64,000 bases of DNA, from positions 186,001 to 250,000 of the forward strand of contig CAVRLB010000001.1 in the NCBI GenBank assembly GCA_963722295.1. Reading direction: 5' to 3'. Of the stretch, positions 31,575 through 40,717 are shown piece by piece (the stretch's first letter is position 1; the number at the start of each line of letters is the position of its first letter). A program made the position numbers and the translations under genes. Source of the stretch: Brooklawnia sp032229645. GTDB taxonomy: Bacteria > Actinomycetota > Actinomycetes > Propionibacteriales > Propionibacteriaceae. Under the pieces are notes generated by a model that was not told the DNA's origin, searched no databases, and saw only the letters and a program-made list of their open reading frames with translations.

Positions 31575-32582
31575 GTGAGCAACCAGAGCGCGATCTATTC
31601 GACCGTCTGGCGTGATGACGAACTCGCCGAGACGGACATCGACTTCGCGTCTATCTCGGACAGACTGAAGGATCCCGACGGGGTCTTCTGGGTGGGGTTG
31701 CAGAATCCGAGCGAGGACGACCTGATCCGGCTCGGCGATGAGTTGGGCATCGACGCGAAATCCATCGAGGATGCCCTCAACCATGTCGAGCGTCCCAAGG
31801 CGGTCCGGTATCCGAGCTACTCATTCGTGACCGTCTACGCGGCGGGGCGATCCGGCGAGGGCGATCCGGGCGGGACGCTGGGGGAACTTGCGCTGACGAA
31901 ACTGTCGGCCTTCGTCTTCCCGCGCGGACTGGTGACCATCTGGTACGACCCCGAGTTCACCTTCGACGAGATCATGGCTCGCTGGAACGAGGAGGGCTAC
32001 GTGTCGACGCACGGTTCGTCGATGCTGCTGCACGGTCTGCTCGACTATGTCATCGACGGCTACTTTCACGCGATCCAGGCTCTCGACGATGTCGTCGAGG
32101 ATCTTGAAGACGAAGTTCTCGCGCAGGCAACCGGCAATCGAGCTCTGCAGCGCAGGATCTACCAGCTGCGGCGATCGCTGGTGCGCCTACGGCGGGCCGT
32201 GGTACCGATGCGAGAAGTCGTGGCCTCGGTCATGCGGCATCGCCGGGAGCTCTCCGCGGATACGGCGCTCGACCCATGGTTCGACGATCTCTACGATCAT
32301 GCGCTGCGCGCGGCGGATTGGGTCGATTCGCTACGGGATCTGGTAACCACGATCTTCGAGACGAATATGTCACTGCAGGACACTCAACTGAACGTCGTGA
32401 TGCGCAGGCTCGCAGCATGGGCAGCGATCATTGCGGTGCCGACTGCCATCACCGGCTGGTTCGGACAGAACCTTCCGTATCTCGGCTATGACCAGCCCTT
32501 CGGCCTGTATCTATCGGTGGGCTCGATCGTGACCATCACGATCGTGCTCTTCGTCGCCTTCAAGCGGCGACACTGGTTGTAA
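31575..32582 (+). CDS. corA: CorA-family divalent cation channel with GQN in place of GMN
   Basis: The 335-residue protein has the CorA layout: a cytosolic alpha/beta domain, a long coiled helix (residues about 160-280, with the LRRSLVRLRRAVVPMREVV region), and two C-terminal transmembrane helices. The signature loop after the first helix reads TGWFGQNLPYLG, where canonical CorA has Gly-Met-Asn; GQN variants occur in actinobacterial relatives. It should move Mg2+ or another divalent ion; selectivity may be altered. I chose GTG 31575, about 10 bases after a GGGGGAG site. ATG 31566 is possible but sits on that site. Confidence 0.85.
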   Translation: MSNQSAIYSTVWRDDELAETDIDFASISDRLKDPDGVFWVGLQNPSEDDLIRLGDELGIDAKSIEDALNHVERPKAVRYPSYSFVTVYAAGRSGEGDPGGTLGELALTKLSAFVFPRGLVTIWYDPEFTFDEIMARWNEEGYVSTHGSSMLLHGLLDYVIDGYFHAIQALDDVVEDLEDEVLAQATGNRALQRRIYQLRRSLVRLRRAVVPMREVVASVMRHRRELSADTALDPWFDDLYDHALRAADWVDSLRDLVTTIFETNMSLQDTQLNVVMRRLAAWAAIIAVPTAITGWFGQNLPYLGYDQPFGLYLSVGSIVTITIVLFVAFKRRHWL

Positions 32583-32610
32583 CGAGGCGAGATCGACAGG
32601 CTTGGTTTTC

Positions 32611-32654
32611 GGGAGCTGCTGTGATCGGGCCGGTCATTTGGGGAGCCGCTGTGG
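32611..32654. repeat. Pair of short GGnAGCYGCTGTG repeats upstream of thrS
   Basis: GGGAGCTGCTGTG at 32611 and GGGAGCCGCTGTGG at 32641 lie 30 bases apart in the 213-base gap between corA and thrS. Similar sequences occur near 62.1 kb. Nothing else in the gap is recognisable; it shows no T-box specifier or antiterminator structure. Confidence 0.35.
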
Positions 32655-32795
32655 ATCCGGGGCGCCGAGCCGTGGGCTATCCCAGATGACCTGCGATTCC
32701 TCGCCGCCGACGGTTCGGGCAGAATAGAACCGGTACGCATCGTGCGCGCCACACGAAAATCGGGCGGCCAGGTATGCCGCCGAAAGGAAACTGCA

Positions 32796-34802
32796 GTGTC
32801 GGTCAATATCAGCATCACCCGTGACCAGGACCCCGAAGCGCAGGTGGTGGAGCAAGGCACTACCGGTCTCGACCTGTTCGGCAACGATCGCAGCATCGTT
32901 GCGATGGCAGTCAACGCAATCACGGTCGATCTGGCAACTCCGCTTCACGACGGCGACGAGATCACGCCGATCCTGATGACCTCGGACGAAGGTCTGGCCA
33001 TCGTCCGGCACTCGGCCGCGCACGTCACCGCGCAGGCCCTGCAGGAGATCTTCCCGGAGGCCAAGCTCGGTATCGGTCCGCCAATCATCGACGGGTTCTA
33101 CTACGACTTCCAGACCGAACCCCTCAGCCCAGATGACCTGAAGATCATTGAGAAGAAGATGCAGGCGATCATCAAGGAGCGCCAGCGTTTCGTCCGCCGG
33201 GTGGTCAGCGACCAAGAGGCCTTGGACGAGGAGGCCAACGAGCCGTTCAAGCTTGAACTGATTCACGACAAGGGCAGCGCTTCGTCCGATGATGGGAGTT
33301 CGGTCGAGGTCGGTGGCGGTGAGCTGACGATCTACGACAACGTGCGCCGAGGCGGCGAGGTGGCCTGGAAGGACCTGTGCCGCGGCCCGCATGTGCCGCA
33401 CACCGGCTACATCAACGCGGTCGCGCTGACCAAGACCTCGTCGGCCTATTGGCGCGGTGACCAGCGCAATCAGCAGCTGCAGCGGGTCTACGGCACCGCA
33501 TGGGCAACCCGCGACGATCTGAAGGCCTACCAGCACCGCATGGAGGAGGCCGCCAAGCGCGACCACCGCAAACTGGGCGCCGAACTCGATCTCTTCAGCT
33601 TCCACGAGCAGGTCGGCTCCGGGCTGCCGCTTTTCCACCCCAAGGGCGGCGTGATCAAGCGCGTGATGGAGGACTACGTCCGCACTCGCCACATCGACGA
33701 AGGCTTCCAGTACGTCGGAACCCCGCATATCGCGAAGGAAGACCTCTTCTACACCTCTGGGCATCTGCCGTACTACGCCGAAGGCATGTTCCCGCCGTTG
33801 GACGACGATGGCCAGGCCTACCGCCTCAAGGCGATGAACTGCCCGATGCACAACCTCATCTTTGCCTCGCGCGGCCGTTCCTACCGTGAGCTGCCGCTGC
33901 GCTTCTTCGAGTTCGGCACCGTCTACCGCAACGAGAAGTCCGGCGTGGTGCAGGGCCTCACCCGCGTCCGCTCCATCACTCAGGACGACTCGCACTCCTA
34001 CTGCATGCCCGAGCAGGCACCCGACGAGGTGCGTCATCTGCTGAGGTTCATCCTCAGCCTTCTCTCCGATTTCGGGATGACCGATCTTGCGCTCGAATTG
34101 TCGACCCGCGACGAGGTCGGCAAGAAGAAGGACAAGTTCATCGGCTCGGACGAGCAGTGGGAGAAGGCGACCAAGATCCTGGCCGAGATCGCCTACGAAT
34201 CCGGGCTCAACGTGGTGGACGATCCGGGCGGCGCCGCATACTACGGGCCGAAGATTTCGATCCAGGCGAAGGACGCCATCGGACGCATCTGGCAGATGTC
34301 TACCATTCAATACGACTTCAACCAGCCGGAGCGCTTCGGCCTGGAATTTGTCGCCCCCGACGGCAGCCACCAGCAGCCCGTGATGATCCACTCCGCCAAG
34401 TTCGGCTCGATCGAGCGATTCATGGGCGTACTGATCGAGCACTACGCGGGTGCCTTCCCGGTCTGGCTGGCGCCGGTCCAGGTCGTCGGTATCCCGGTCG
34501 CGTCCAGCTTCAACGACTATCTCGCCGAGGTGCTGGACACGCTGGCGGCGGTCGGTATCCGCACCGAACTGGATGCCTCCGATGATCGGATGCAGAAGAA
34601 GATTCGCAACGCGCAGAAGCAGAAGATCCCGTTCATGCTGATCGCCGGCGAGACCGACGCTGAGGCAGGTTCGGTTTCCTTCCGCTTCCGCAATGGTTCG
34701 CAGCGTAACGGCGTGCCGATCGCCGAGGCTGTGGCCTTCATTCGGAATTGGGCCGAATCGCGTCGCAATGACGATCCGAAGTCCGAGGCGGACGGTGAAT
34801 AG
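32796..34802 (+). CDS. thrS: Threonyl-tRNA synthetase
   Basis: A 668-residue class II synthetase. An N-terminal TGS domain (about 1-70) is followed by the editing domain, with HSAAHVTAQALQEIFPEAKL, HxxxH-type zinc/editing residues and DLCRGPHVPHTG. The catalytic core has motif 2 FEFGTVYRNEKSGVVQGLTRVR and motif 3 near QPVMIHSAKFGSIERFMGVL, with the zinc Cys in KAMNCPMHNLI. The C-terminal anticodon-binding domain starts near FPVWLAPVQVVG. GTG 32796 follows AAAGGAA at good spacing; the longer frame upstream is not conserved. It heads the thrS-HIT-pgsA-patA-pimA block. Confidence 0.96.
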   Translation: MSVNISITRDQDPEAQVVEQGTTGLDLFGNDRSIVAMAVNAITVDLATPLHDGDEITPILMTSDEGLAIVRHSAAHVTAQALQEIFPEAKLGIGPPIIDGFYYDFQTEPLSPDDLKIIEKKMQAIIKERQRFVRRVVSDQEALDEEANEPFKLELIHDKGSASSDDGSSVEVGGGELTIYDNVRRGGEVAWKDLCRGPHVPHTGYINAVALTKTSSAYWRGDQRNQQLQRVYGTAWATRDDLKAYQHRMEEAAKRDHRKLGAELDLFSFHEQVGSGLPLFHPKGGVIKRVMEDYVRTRHIDEGFQYVGTPHIAKEDLFYTSGHLPYYAEGMFPPLDDDGQAYRLKAMNCPMHNLIFASRGRSYRELPLRFFEFGTVYRNEKSGVVQGLTRVRSITQDDSHSYCMPEQAPDEVRHLLRFILSLLSDFGMTDLALELSTRDEVGKKKDKFIGSDEQWEKATKILAEIAYESGLNVVDDPGGAAYYGPKISIQAKDAIGRIWQMSTIQYDFNQPERFGLEFVAPDGSHQQPVMIHSAKFGSIERFMGVLIEHYAGAFPVWLAPVQVVGIPVASSFNDYLAEVLDTLAAVGIRTELDASDDRMQKKIRNAQKQKIPFMLIAGETDAEAGSVSFRFRNGSQRNGVPIAEAVAFIRNWAESRRNDDPKSEADGE

Positions 34803-35391
34803 CGAGCAGCCCTGCGAGGTCATCGAACCGGGCGAGCTGCCCGGCGAACCGGATGCACTGCAGCGGCTCTGGACTCCCTACCGGATGGTCTACATCCAAG
34901 GGGAGTCCAAGCCGGCCGACGACGGTGCGGGCCAGTGTCCTTTCTGCCGGGCGCCGCAGCGTTCGGATTCCGAATCGCTGATCGTGCATCGTGGGCGCAG
35001 TGCCTTCGTGATCTGCAACCTCTATCCGTACAACCCCGGTCACGTGCTGGTCTGCACCTATCGGCATGTTTCCTCGTATGTCGACCTCGACCGGCAGGAG
35101 ACCCAGGAGGTGGCCGAGCTGACTCAGCAGGCCATCCGGGTGATTCAGCACGTCTCGGCACCGGCCGGTTTCAACATTGGCATGAATCAGGGGGAGATCG
35201 CCGGGGCAGGGATCGCCGCTCATCTGCACCAGCACATCGTGCCGCGCTGGCAGGGCGATGCGAACTTCCTGCCGGTGATCGGACGTACCAAGGCGCTGCC
35301 GCAGTTCCTCGCCGACACCCGTCAGCTCTTCGCGGACGGCTGGACCGACCTCTTCGGTGCTCAACCCACTCCGGAAGGAAACCATGCTTGA
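34795..35391 (+). CDS. HIT-family protein (Ap4A phosphorylase-like)
   Basis: A 198-residue histidine-triad nucleotide-binding protein. The HIT motif is AAHLHQHIVPRW, with its three His residues. CPFCRAP upstream looks like half of a zinc site, and NLYPYNPGHVLVCTYRHV is the conserved substrate-side region. The counterpart in mycobacteria, at the same place after thrS, acts on diadenosine tetraphosphate, a by-product of aminoacyl-tRNA synthetases, which makes the position next to thrS meaningful. GTG 34795 overlaps the thrS stop. Its 3' end overlaps pgsA by 8 bases. Confidence 0.85.
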   Translation: MNSEQPCEVIEPGELPGEPDALQRLWTPYRMVYIQGESKPADDGAGQCPFCRAPQRSDSESLIVHRGRSAFVICNLYPYNPGHVLVCTYRHVSSYVDLDRQETQEVAELTQQAIRVIQHVSAPAGFNIGMNQGEIAGAGIAAHLHQHIVPRWQGDANFLPVIGRTKALPQFLADTRQLFADGWTDLFGAQPTPEGNHA

Positions 35392-36010
35392 GAAGATCCG
35401 AGCCCAGTGGACGAAGATCATTCGTCCACTGGCACTGGGCCTGCTGAAGCTGGGCATCACTCCCGACATGGTCACCTGGGCCGGCACCATCGCGACGATC
35501 GTCATCGCGCTGGTCTGCTTCCCGCAGGGTTGGCTGTGGCAGGGCACGCTCGTGATGGTGTTGTTCATATTTTCCGATTCGCTGGACGGCACCATGGCCC
35601 GAGAATCGGGTCGTAGCTCCAAGTGGGGGGCCTTCCTGGACTCCACCCTCGACCGGCTGGCCGATGGTGCGATCTTCGGTGGGCTGGCGCTCTACTATGC
35701 CGCCCAGCCCGATTCGTTGCTGTGGTGCGCCATAGCGATCGGGGCCTTGGTTTTCGCCGAGGTCACCTCGTACAGCAAGGCTCGCGGCGAATCGGTGGGT
35801 ATCGAAGTGCATGCCGGGCTCGCTGGACGCGCCGACCGGCTGCTGCTCGGCCTGTTGGGCACGCTGCTGACCGGCCTGGGGGTCGTCTGGGCGCTCCCGG
35901 TCGCGCTGAGCTACCTGTGCCTGGCCGGGGCGTTCACCGTCGGCCAGCGGATGTGGATCGTACGCAAGGCGATTGTCGCCGAGCAGCGGGCTGCGGAAGA
36001 ACACGCATGA
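35384..36010 (+). CDS. pgsA: Phosphatidylinositol-phosphate synthase (CDP-alcohol phosphatidyltransferase)
   Basis: The 208-residue membrane enzyme carries the D-X2-D-G-X2-A-R-X8-G-X3-D-X3-D signature as SDSLDGTMARESGRSSKWG and the following DSTLD (Asp65, Asp68, Asp86, Asp90). Six hydrophobic segments fit the family. It joins CDP-diacylglycerol with inositol-1-phosphate, the first committed step to phosphatidylinositol and mannosides in actinobacteria. The assignment over other CDP-alcohol transferases rests on the operon with patA and pimA. ATG 35384 overlaps the HIT stop and the stop overlaps the next ATG, giving tight coupling. Confidence 0.88.
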   Translation: MLEKIRAQWTKIIRPLALGLLKLGITPDMVTWAGTIATIVIALVCFPQGWLWQGTLVMVLFIFSDSLDGTMARESGRSSKWGAFLDSTLDRLADGAIFGGLALYYAAQPDSLLWCAIAIGALVFAEVTSYSKARGESVGIEVHAGLAGRADRLLLGLLGTLLTGLGVVWALPVALSYLCLAGAFTVGQRMWIVRKAIVAEQRAAEEHA

Positions 36011-36879
36011 GCGATCAGTCGGGCGGACGAGCCCAACTGGTGGCCTTGCGGGCCGCAGCGCACGTACCGAAGGCGATCTGGTTGCCCGCAGCAGGACTGG
36101 CGAGTCTGCTGTTGGCGGCTCGTCCGCCCAAGCCGCTACGGCAATGGGCGATCAACGCCCGCGTGGTCACCGGCAGCGAACCCGGCTTCGGCGACCGCTA
36201 CCGCGCCCAGCTGTCGTGGTTCCGCAACACCGTCGGCTCGCTGCAGCTCGGACGCTTCAGCCCCGAACGGATCCGTCGCACCGTAGTGGTCGACCAGGGC
36301 GAACTCGACGCGGTGCTGGCCTCACACGCCGAACGCGGTGTGGTCATCGCGCTCCCGCACATGGGCAGCTGGGATCAGGCGGGAGCATTCGGTTGCCTGG
36401 CGGGGCTGCCGGTCACCTCGGTCGCGGAGCGGCTGCCGGCAGGCCAGTACGAGTACTTCAGCGCCTTGCGGGCGAAGCTCGGCTTTGAGATCTATCCCTA
36501 TGATCAGCTCGGTCTGGTCACACTCCTGGCCGATGACGTACGTCGTGGGCGCGCGGTCTGCCTGGTCGCCGATCGCGACTTCAGCCGCCACGGGCTGACG
36601 GTGATCTGGCCCACTCCCGACGGCGGACGCGAACTCAGCGTCCCGCCGGGGCCGGCACTGATTGCTCAACAGACCGGAGCCGATCTGATACCGGCAGGGG
36701 TCTGGTCCGACGCCGGACTCCTGCGCATCACCTTCGGGGAACCGATCCCGGCACGGCGCGGCGTCCAAGGTGCTGGCGAAATGGCTCAGCAGATGGTTGA
36801 CTTCTTCGCAACCCAGATCGCCGATCATGTGACCGACTGGCACATGATGCAGCGGTTCTTCCCAGGAGAGATGGCATGA
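36007..36879 (+). CDS. PatA-like acyltransferase for phosphatidylinositol mannosides
   Basis: A 290-residue lysophospholipid/lipid A-type acyltransferase (LpxL/HtrB superfamily). The catalytic HX4D motif is in LPHMGSWDQAG (His118, Asp123), with VCLVADRDFSRHG and the PPGPALIAQQTGADLIP block behind it. In mycobacteria the equivalent enzyme acylates the mannose of PIM1 or PIM2, and the neighbours pgsA and pimA support that role here. An N-terminal hydrophobic segment (about 22-38) would bring it to the inner membrane face. The start overlaps the pgsA stop (ATGA), and the stop overlaps pimA in the same way. Confidence 0.85.
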   Translation: MSDQSGGRAQLVALRAAAHVPKAIWLPAAGLASLLLAARPPKPLRQWAINARVVTGSEPGFGDRYRAQLSWFRNTVGSLQLGRFSPERIRRTVVVDQGELDAVLASHAERGVVIALPHMGSWDQAGAFGCLAGLPVTSVAERLPAGQYEYFSALRAKLGFEIYPYDQLGLVTLLADDVRRGRAVCLVADRDFSRHGLTVIWPTPDGGRELSVPPGPALIAQQTGADLIPAGVWSDAGLLRITFGEPIPARRGVQGAGEMAQQMVDFFATQIADHVTDWHMMQRFFPGEMA

Positions 36880-38027
36880 AGGTCGGACTGGTTTGCCCGT
36901 ATTCGTTCAATCGACCCGGTGGTGTGCAAAACCATGTACTGGGTTTGGCCGGGTGGCTGAAATCCAAGGGGCACCAGGTTTCGGTGCTGGCGCCGGGCTA
37001 TCCGCCGCACGGCATGCTGGCCGATTACGGCCTGGCCGGGGCGGAATTCACCACCGGAGGCAAGGCGCTGCCGCTGAAGGTCAACGAATCGGTGGCGCGC
37101 ATCAACTTCGGCTTCGGGCCGGCCCGCAAGGCGAAAGCCTGGCTGGACGCCGGAGATTTCGATGTCGTCCATCTGCATGAGCCGATCGCACCGAATCTCT
37201 GTCTGCTCACGCTGTGGCTGACCGACCGCGCGGTGACGGCGACTTTTCACAGCAACTCGCCGATCTTCAAGAGCTGGAAGCGTATCAATGAGATGCTGCC
37301 GGGCGCGGTGCGGCGGCTGGACGCCACCATCGCGGTCTCATCGGTGGCCGCAAGGGTGGCGAAAGGACACACCGGGGTGGTGCCGGTGGTGATCGGCAAC
37401 GGGTTGGCGATTGACGATTACGAGATCGAACCGGTCGGTGGGCGCTGGCGTGGTGGCGACCATCCCCGGATCACCTTCCTGGGTCGCTACAGCGAGCCGC
37501 GCAAGGGATTCAATGTGCTCACGGCTTGTCTTCCGCTGGTCCGCGAGCATTTTCCCGATCTCGAGGTGATCGTCATCGGGCACGGTCCCGAGATGTCGAT
37601 CGAAGGTGTGACGTTCGTCGGCGGTGTCTGCGACGCTGAGCGTAACCGCTGGCTGGGAGCCAGTGACGTCTATGTGGCGCCTCAGACCGGACGCGAGAGC
37701 TTCGGCATCGTGTTGATCGAGGCGATGGCCTGCGGAGCGCCGGTCGTCGCATCAAACCTCGGGGCATTCGTCGAGGTGCTCTCCGATCGCGATGGCGTGA
37801 TCGGTCACACCTTCAAGGTGGGCAATTCGCACGCCTTGGCCGAGGCCATCATCGCCAGCTTGACCGAGCCACGCGACTTGCGGTTACAGCGCGGGCGCGA
37901 GCAAGCCGCTAGTTTTGACTGGTCGGTGATCGGACCCCAGGTGGTAGCAATGTACGAGGTTGCCATCGAGAACCGATACTTGGCCGTCGACGAGGGCAAG
38001 GGACGCGCGCGCCGCCGCATCGCATAG
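36876..38027 (+). CDS. pimA: Phosphatidylinositol alpha-mannosyltransferase PimA
   Basis: The 383-residue GT4 (GT-B fold) glycosyltransferase opens with KVGLVCPYSFNRPGGVQNHV, whose PGGVQ loop is typical of PimA. FHSNSPIFKSWKRINEML and LGRYSEPRKGFNVL continue the match. The donor site is GRESFGIVLIEAMACGAPVVAS (the E-X7-E motif). It transfers mannose from GDP-mannose to phosphatidylinositol on the cytosolic face. The order pgsA-patA-pimA is the same as in mycobacteria. ATGA overlap with patA. Confidence 0.92.
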   Translation: MKVGLVCPYSFNRPGGVQNHVLGLAGWLKSKGHQVSVLAPGYPPHGMLADYGLAGAEFTTGGKALPLKVNESVARINFGFGPARKAKAWLDAGDFDVVHLHEPIAPNLCLLTLWLTDRAVTATFHSNSPIFKSWKRINEMLPGAVRRLDATIAVSSVAARVAKGHTGVVPVVIGNGLAIDDYEIEPVGGRWRGGDHPRITFLGRYSEPRKGFNVLTACLPLVREHFPDLEVIVIGHGPEMSIEGVTFVGGVCDAERNRWLGASDVYVAPQTGRESFGIVLIEAMACGAPVVASNLGAFVEVLSDRDGVIGHTFKVGNSHALAEAIIASLTEPRDLRLQRGREQAASFDWSVIGPQVVAMYEVAIENRYLAVDEGKGRARRRIA

Positions 38028-38036
38028 ATTGGAGTT

Positions 38037-38672
38037 GTGCCAGTGAACGGCTCGAACTCGGATGAGGTTTCGGTTACGGCTGCCAGGCCGGTGCCGAGCG
38101 ACCGCATCTGGACGATCCCGAATGTGCTCAGCTTCGCTCGCCTGATCGGCGTGCCGTTCTTCTTCGCGCTGATCCTGCTGCGTCACGATGTCGCCGCGGT
38201 CGTACTGCTGGCGGTGGCCAGCCTCACCGACCTGCTGGACGGGCGGATCGCCCGGCGCTTCAACCAGATGTCCAAACTCGGGGAGATGCTCGACCCGGCC
38301 GCTGACCGGCTCTACATCTTCGCGACCGTGCTCGGTCTGACCGTGCGGGGCATCATCCCGTGGTGGCTGCTGGCGGTGCTGGTCTGCCGCGATCTGATGA
38401 TGGCGGCGCTGCTGCCTGCCCTGCGGGCCCGCGGATTCACCAGCCTGCCGGTCAACTTCATCGGCAAGGCTGCAACCTTCTGCCTGCTCTATGCGCTGCC
38501 GCTGATCCTGCTGGGAGCCGGACCCTGGATTATCTCGCCCGTCGCCCAGATCGTCGGTTGGGCATTCGCGATCTGGGGAGCTTTCCTGTATTGGTGGGCC
38601 GGCCTGATGTATGTCGGACAGACTCGTCAGGTCGTCAAGACCCTGCCGCCGGTGAGCAAGCGGGCCGGCTGA
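38037..38672 (+). CDS. CDP-alcohol phosphatidyltransferase (PgsA2-like, probable phosphatidylglycerophosphate or cardiolipin synthase)
   Basis: The second CDP-alcohol transferase of the window, 211 residues, with SLTDLLDGRIARRFNQMSKLG and DPAADR supplying the metal-binding Asp set (Asp65, Asp68, Asp86, Asp90). It has about five hydrophobic helices. The gene position before the DUF881-sbp-DUF881 genes equals that of pgsA2 in mycobacteria; members make phosphatidylglycerophosphate or cardiolipin. The substrate alcohol cannot be told by eye. GTG start 9 bases after pimA. Confidence 0.82.
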   Translation: MPVNGSNSDEVSVTAARPVPSDRIWTIPNVLSFARLIGVPFFFALILLRHDVAAVVLLAVASLTDLLDGRIARRFNQMSKLGEMLDPAADRLYIFATVLGLTVRGIIPWWLLAVLVCRDLMMAALLPALRARGFTSLPVNFIGKAATFCLLYALPLILLGAGPWIISPVAQIVGWAFAIWGAFLYWWAGLMYVGQTRQVVKTLPPVSKRAG

Positions 38673-38675
38673 GTC

Positions 38676-39470
38676 ATGAGCAGCAAGCAGCCCCCACCCA
38701 AGCGGCGGCCTCCGGACGCCTCGATGGAGCTGCTCACCGCCCTTCAACGCGACACCATCGAACCCGAGTACGGCGCGCACTACGCCGAACGCAAGCCCAG
38801 CCGTTCGCGTTCGGGATGGCTGGTGCTGGCGATCGGTTTCCTGGCCGGTCTGATGTTCGCGGTTTCGTCCATGGGCGGTGGGCACGGCAATGACGACATC
38901 GCCAGCGAACGCGCTGATCTGATCGCTCAGGCCAAGCAGGCCGAACAACACAATGCGGAGTTGCGCGCTCAGGCCGACGACCTCGCCGCCGAGGTGCAAC
39001 AACTGGAGACCGCGCAACTCGGACGCCAGGTTCCACTCGACCAATCCGCTGTGATCTGGTCGGGTATCAAGGCGGTGAAAGGTCCGGGAATAGTGCTGAC
39101 GATCACCGACAACCCGCGCGACGAAAGCGGCATCGTGGTCGACCAGGACATCCGTCAGGTGGTGAACGGGCTGTGGCTCGCAGGAGCCGAGGCAATCTCG
39201 GTCAACGGATACCGGCTCAGTGCACGCACGGCGATCCGACAGGCAGGCAGCGCCATCACCGTCGACTACCGCTCGTTGACTGCGCCCTACCGCATCGAAG
39301 CCGTCGGTGATCCGGACGCACTGACCAGCAGGTTTGGCTCCGGTCCCGGAGCCGTCTGGCTGAACTTCCTCAAACGCAACCATGGCGTGGACTGGACGAC
39401 GGAATCACGCCGCGAGCTCACCCTGGCCGCCGACGCCGGGCTTGACGTCGACAAGGCTGGTGTACGGTGA
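38676..39470 (+). CDS. DUF881 membrane-anchored protein (first copy)
   Basis: A 264-residue protein with a basic N terminus, one transmembrane segment (about residues 47-65, WLVLAIGFLAGLMFAV), a coiled-coil stretch (about 75-115, AEQHNAELRAQADDLAAEVQQLE) and a periplasmic-side alpha/beta domain with GPGIVLTITDNP and LWLAGAEAISVNGYRL. This is the DUF881 architecture. Its function is unproven, but the genes always accompany the small basic protein gene and the gcvH cluster, which hints at cell-envelope or division work. Confidence 0.85.
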   Translation: MSSKQPPPKRRPPDASMELLTALQRDTIEPEYGAHYAERKPSRSRSGWLVLAIGFLAGLMFAVSSMGGGHGNDDIASERADLIAQAKQAEQHNAELRAQADDLAAEVQQLETAQLGRQVPLDQSAVIWSGIKAVKGPGIVLTITDNPRDESGIVVDQDIRQVVNGLWLAGAEAISVNGYRLSARTAIRQAGSAITVDYRSLTAPYRIEAVGDPDALTSRFGSGPGAVWLNFLKRNHGVDWTTESRRELTLAADAGLDVDKAGVR

Positions 39471-39549
39471 CCGGCAAAACACTCGCGGGTGACGGATTCG
39501 GGATCGGCCACAGCCCCGCTCAGGGCAAGACAGCGAAGAGAAGGAGGCA

Positions 39550-39885
39550 ATGATGCTTGCCATCATCGGATTGATCGCCGGAGTGGTGCTGGCAATCGTG
39601 TGGCGCCCGGACATGCCGACCTGGTTGCAGCCCTATCTGCCCATCATGATCGTCGCGGCCTTGGACGCGCTGGTGGGTGCCGCTCGCGCCGGGCTCGAGC
39701 ACACCTTCTCGGACAAGGTCTTCGCCGTCTCATTCATCTCGAACGTGGCGATCGCAGCGTTGATCGTGTGGATCGGTGATCTGATCGGAGTCGGCTCGCA
39801 GCTGTCGACCGCCGTCTTGGTGGTCTTGGGGATCCGCATCTTCACGAACTCGGCCGTGATCCGCAGGCGGGTGCTGCATGCCTGA
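39550..39885 (+). CDS. sbp: Small basic protein (DUF1290, Sbp family)
   Basis: A 111-residue integral membrane protein with three hydrophobic helices (residues about 1-18, 28-44 and 60-100). VLAIVWRPDMPTWLQPYLPIMIVAALDA is characteristic of the Sbp family. Function unknown; the gene is embedded between two DUF881 genes in actinobacteria and Firmicutes alike. ATG 39553 is an equally good start. Its 3' end overlaps the second DUF881 gene by 8 bases. The 79-base gap before it shows an AAGGAGG ribosome-binding site and nothing else. Confidence 0.88.
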   Translation: MMLAIIGLIAGVVLAIVWRPDMPTWLQPYLPIMIVAALDALVGAARAGLEHTFSDKVFAVSFISNVAIAALIVWIGDLIGVGSQLSTAVLVVLGIRIFTNSAVIRRRVLHA

Positions 39886-40654
39886 CGCGTCGTCCCAACG
39901 CTCGTCCGATGCCGGTGTTGCCGCCCCGCAGGCGCAGGGTGATGGGGTGCGCGGCGCCGTGCTCACCTGGTTGCGGCCGAGCCGCAAGCAGCTGGTCTGG
40001 GCCATGGCGTTGTGCGTGGTCGCGGCAGCCATTGTCGTCCAGGTGCGTTCGTCCAACGAGGGTGATCGCTATGCCGGGCTGCGGCGCGACGATCTGGTCC
40101 AGTTGCTCGACGGGTTGACGACCGAGACCGACCAGCTGACGGCCGAGGTCGCCGAACTCGAACGCACCCGCGATGCCCTGCGGTCTGGCGCCGATGCCCA
40201 GGAGGTGGCCGCTGCCGAGGCTCAGCGGCGCGCCGACACCCTAGGCATCCTTGCCGGCACCGTCGCCGCGACCGGGCCCGGGGTACGAATCACCATTTCG
40301 GCGCCGCCCGGTGCCCTCACCACAGATGTCATGCTGGAGGCCATCCAGGAGCTGCGGGATGCCGGTGCCGAGGCGATGGAAATCAACGACAGTATCCGGT
40401 TGGTGGCTCAGAGTTGGGTGGGGGAGACCGGAGAGGGGCTGGTGAGCGATGGTCGCCAGATCAGCCTTCCGATCGTGATCGATGCGATCGGTGACCCGCA
40501 TGCATTGGCGGAGGGTGCCCGATTCCGCGGTGGCTTGGTCAGTCAGGTTGAGAGCAGCCGAATCGGCGGTTCGGTGGCGATCGAAGAGCTCGATGACGTG
40601 GAAGTGACTAGCCTGGTCGATCCGTCGGCGCCCGAATTCGCTGAGCCCGCATAG
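39878..40654 (+). CDS. DUF881 membrane-anchored protein (second copy)
   Basis: A 258-residue paralogue of the gene two places upstream: a cytosolic N terminus, one transmembrane helix (about 40-56), a coiled coil (about 72-118, LTTETDQLTAEVAELERTRD), and the DUF881 domain with GPGVRITISAPPGAL and IQELRDAGAEAMEINDSIRL. The second copy has a longer loop (EGLVSDGRQISLPIVIDAIG). Both copies with Sbp probably form one membrane assembly; that is inference from constant synteny. Confidence 0.85.
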   Translation: MPDASSQRSSDAGVAAPQAQGDGVRGAVLTWLRPSRKQLVWAMALCVVAAAIVVQVRSSNEGDRYAGLRRDDLVQLLDGLTTETDQLTAEVAELERTRDALRSGADAQEVAAAEAQRRADTLGILAGTVAATGPGVRITISAPPGALTTDVMLEAIQELRDAGAEAMEINDSIRLVAQSWVGETGEGLVSDGRQISLPIVIDAIGDPHALAEGARFRGGLVSQVESSRIGGSVAIEELDDVEVTSLVDPSAPEFAEPA

Positions 40655-40717
40655 TGTGTCTTTCGACGGGGACGATAGCGTGAGCCTCGGCAAGACAATG
40701 ACCTTGAGGAGGAACCC

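Noticed and set aside
32583..32795. T-box riboswitch before thrS
   Set aside because: The gap lacks a T-box sequence and antiterminator hairpin, and actinobacterial T-boxes mostly precede ileS.
32634..34823. A 729-codon open frame on the minus strand
   Set aside because: It is the antisense shadow of thrS, whose motifs are unmistakable. Long antisense frames are expected at this GC content.
40655..40717. Glycine riboswitch before gcvH
   Set aside because: The gap is only 63 bases, too short for a glycine aptamer.
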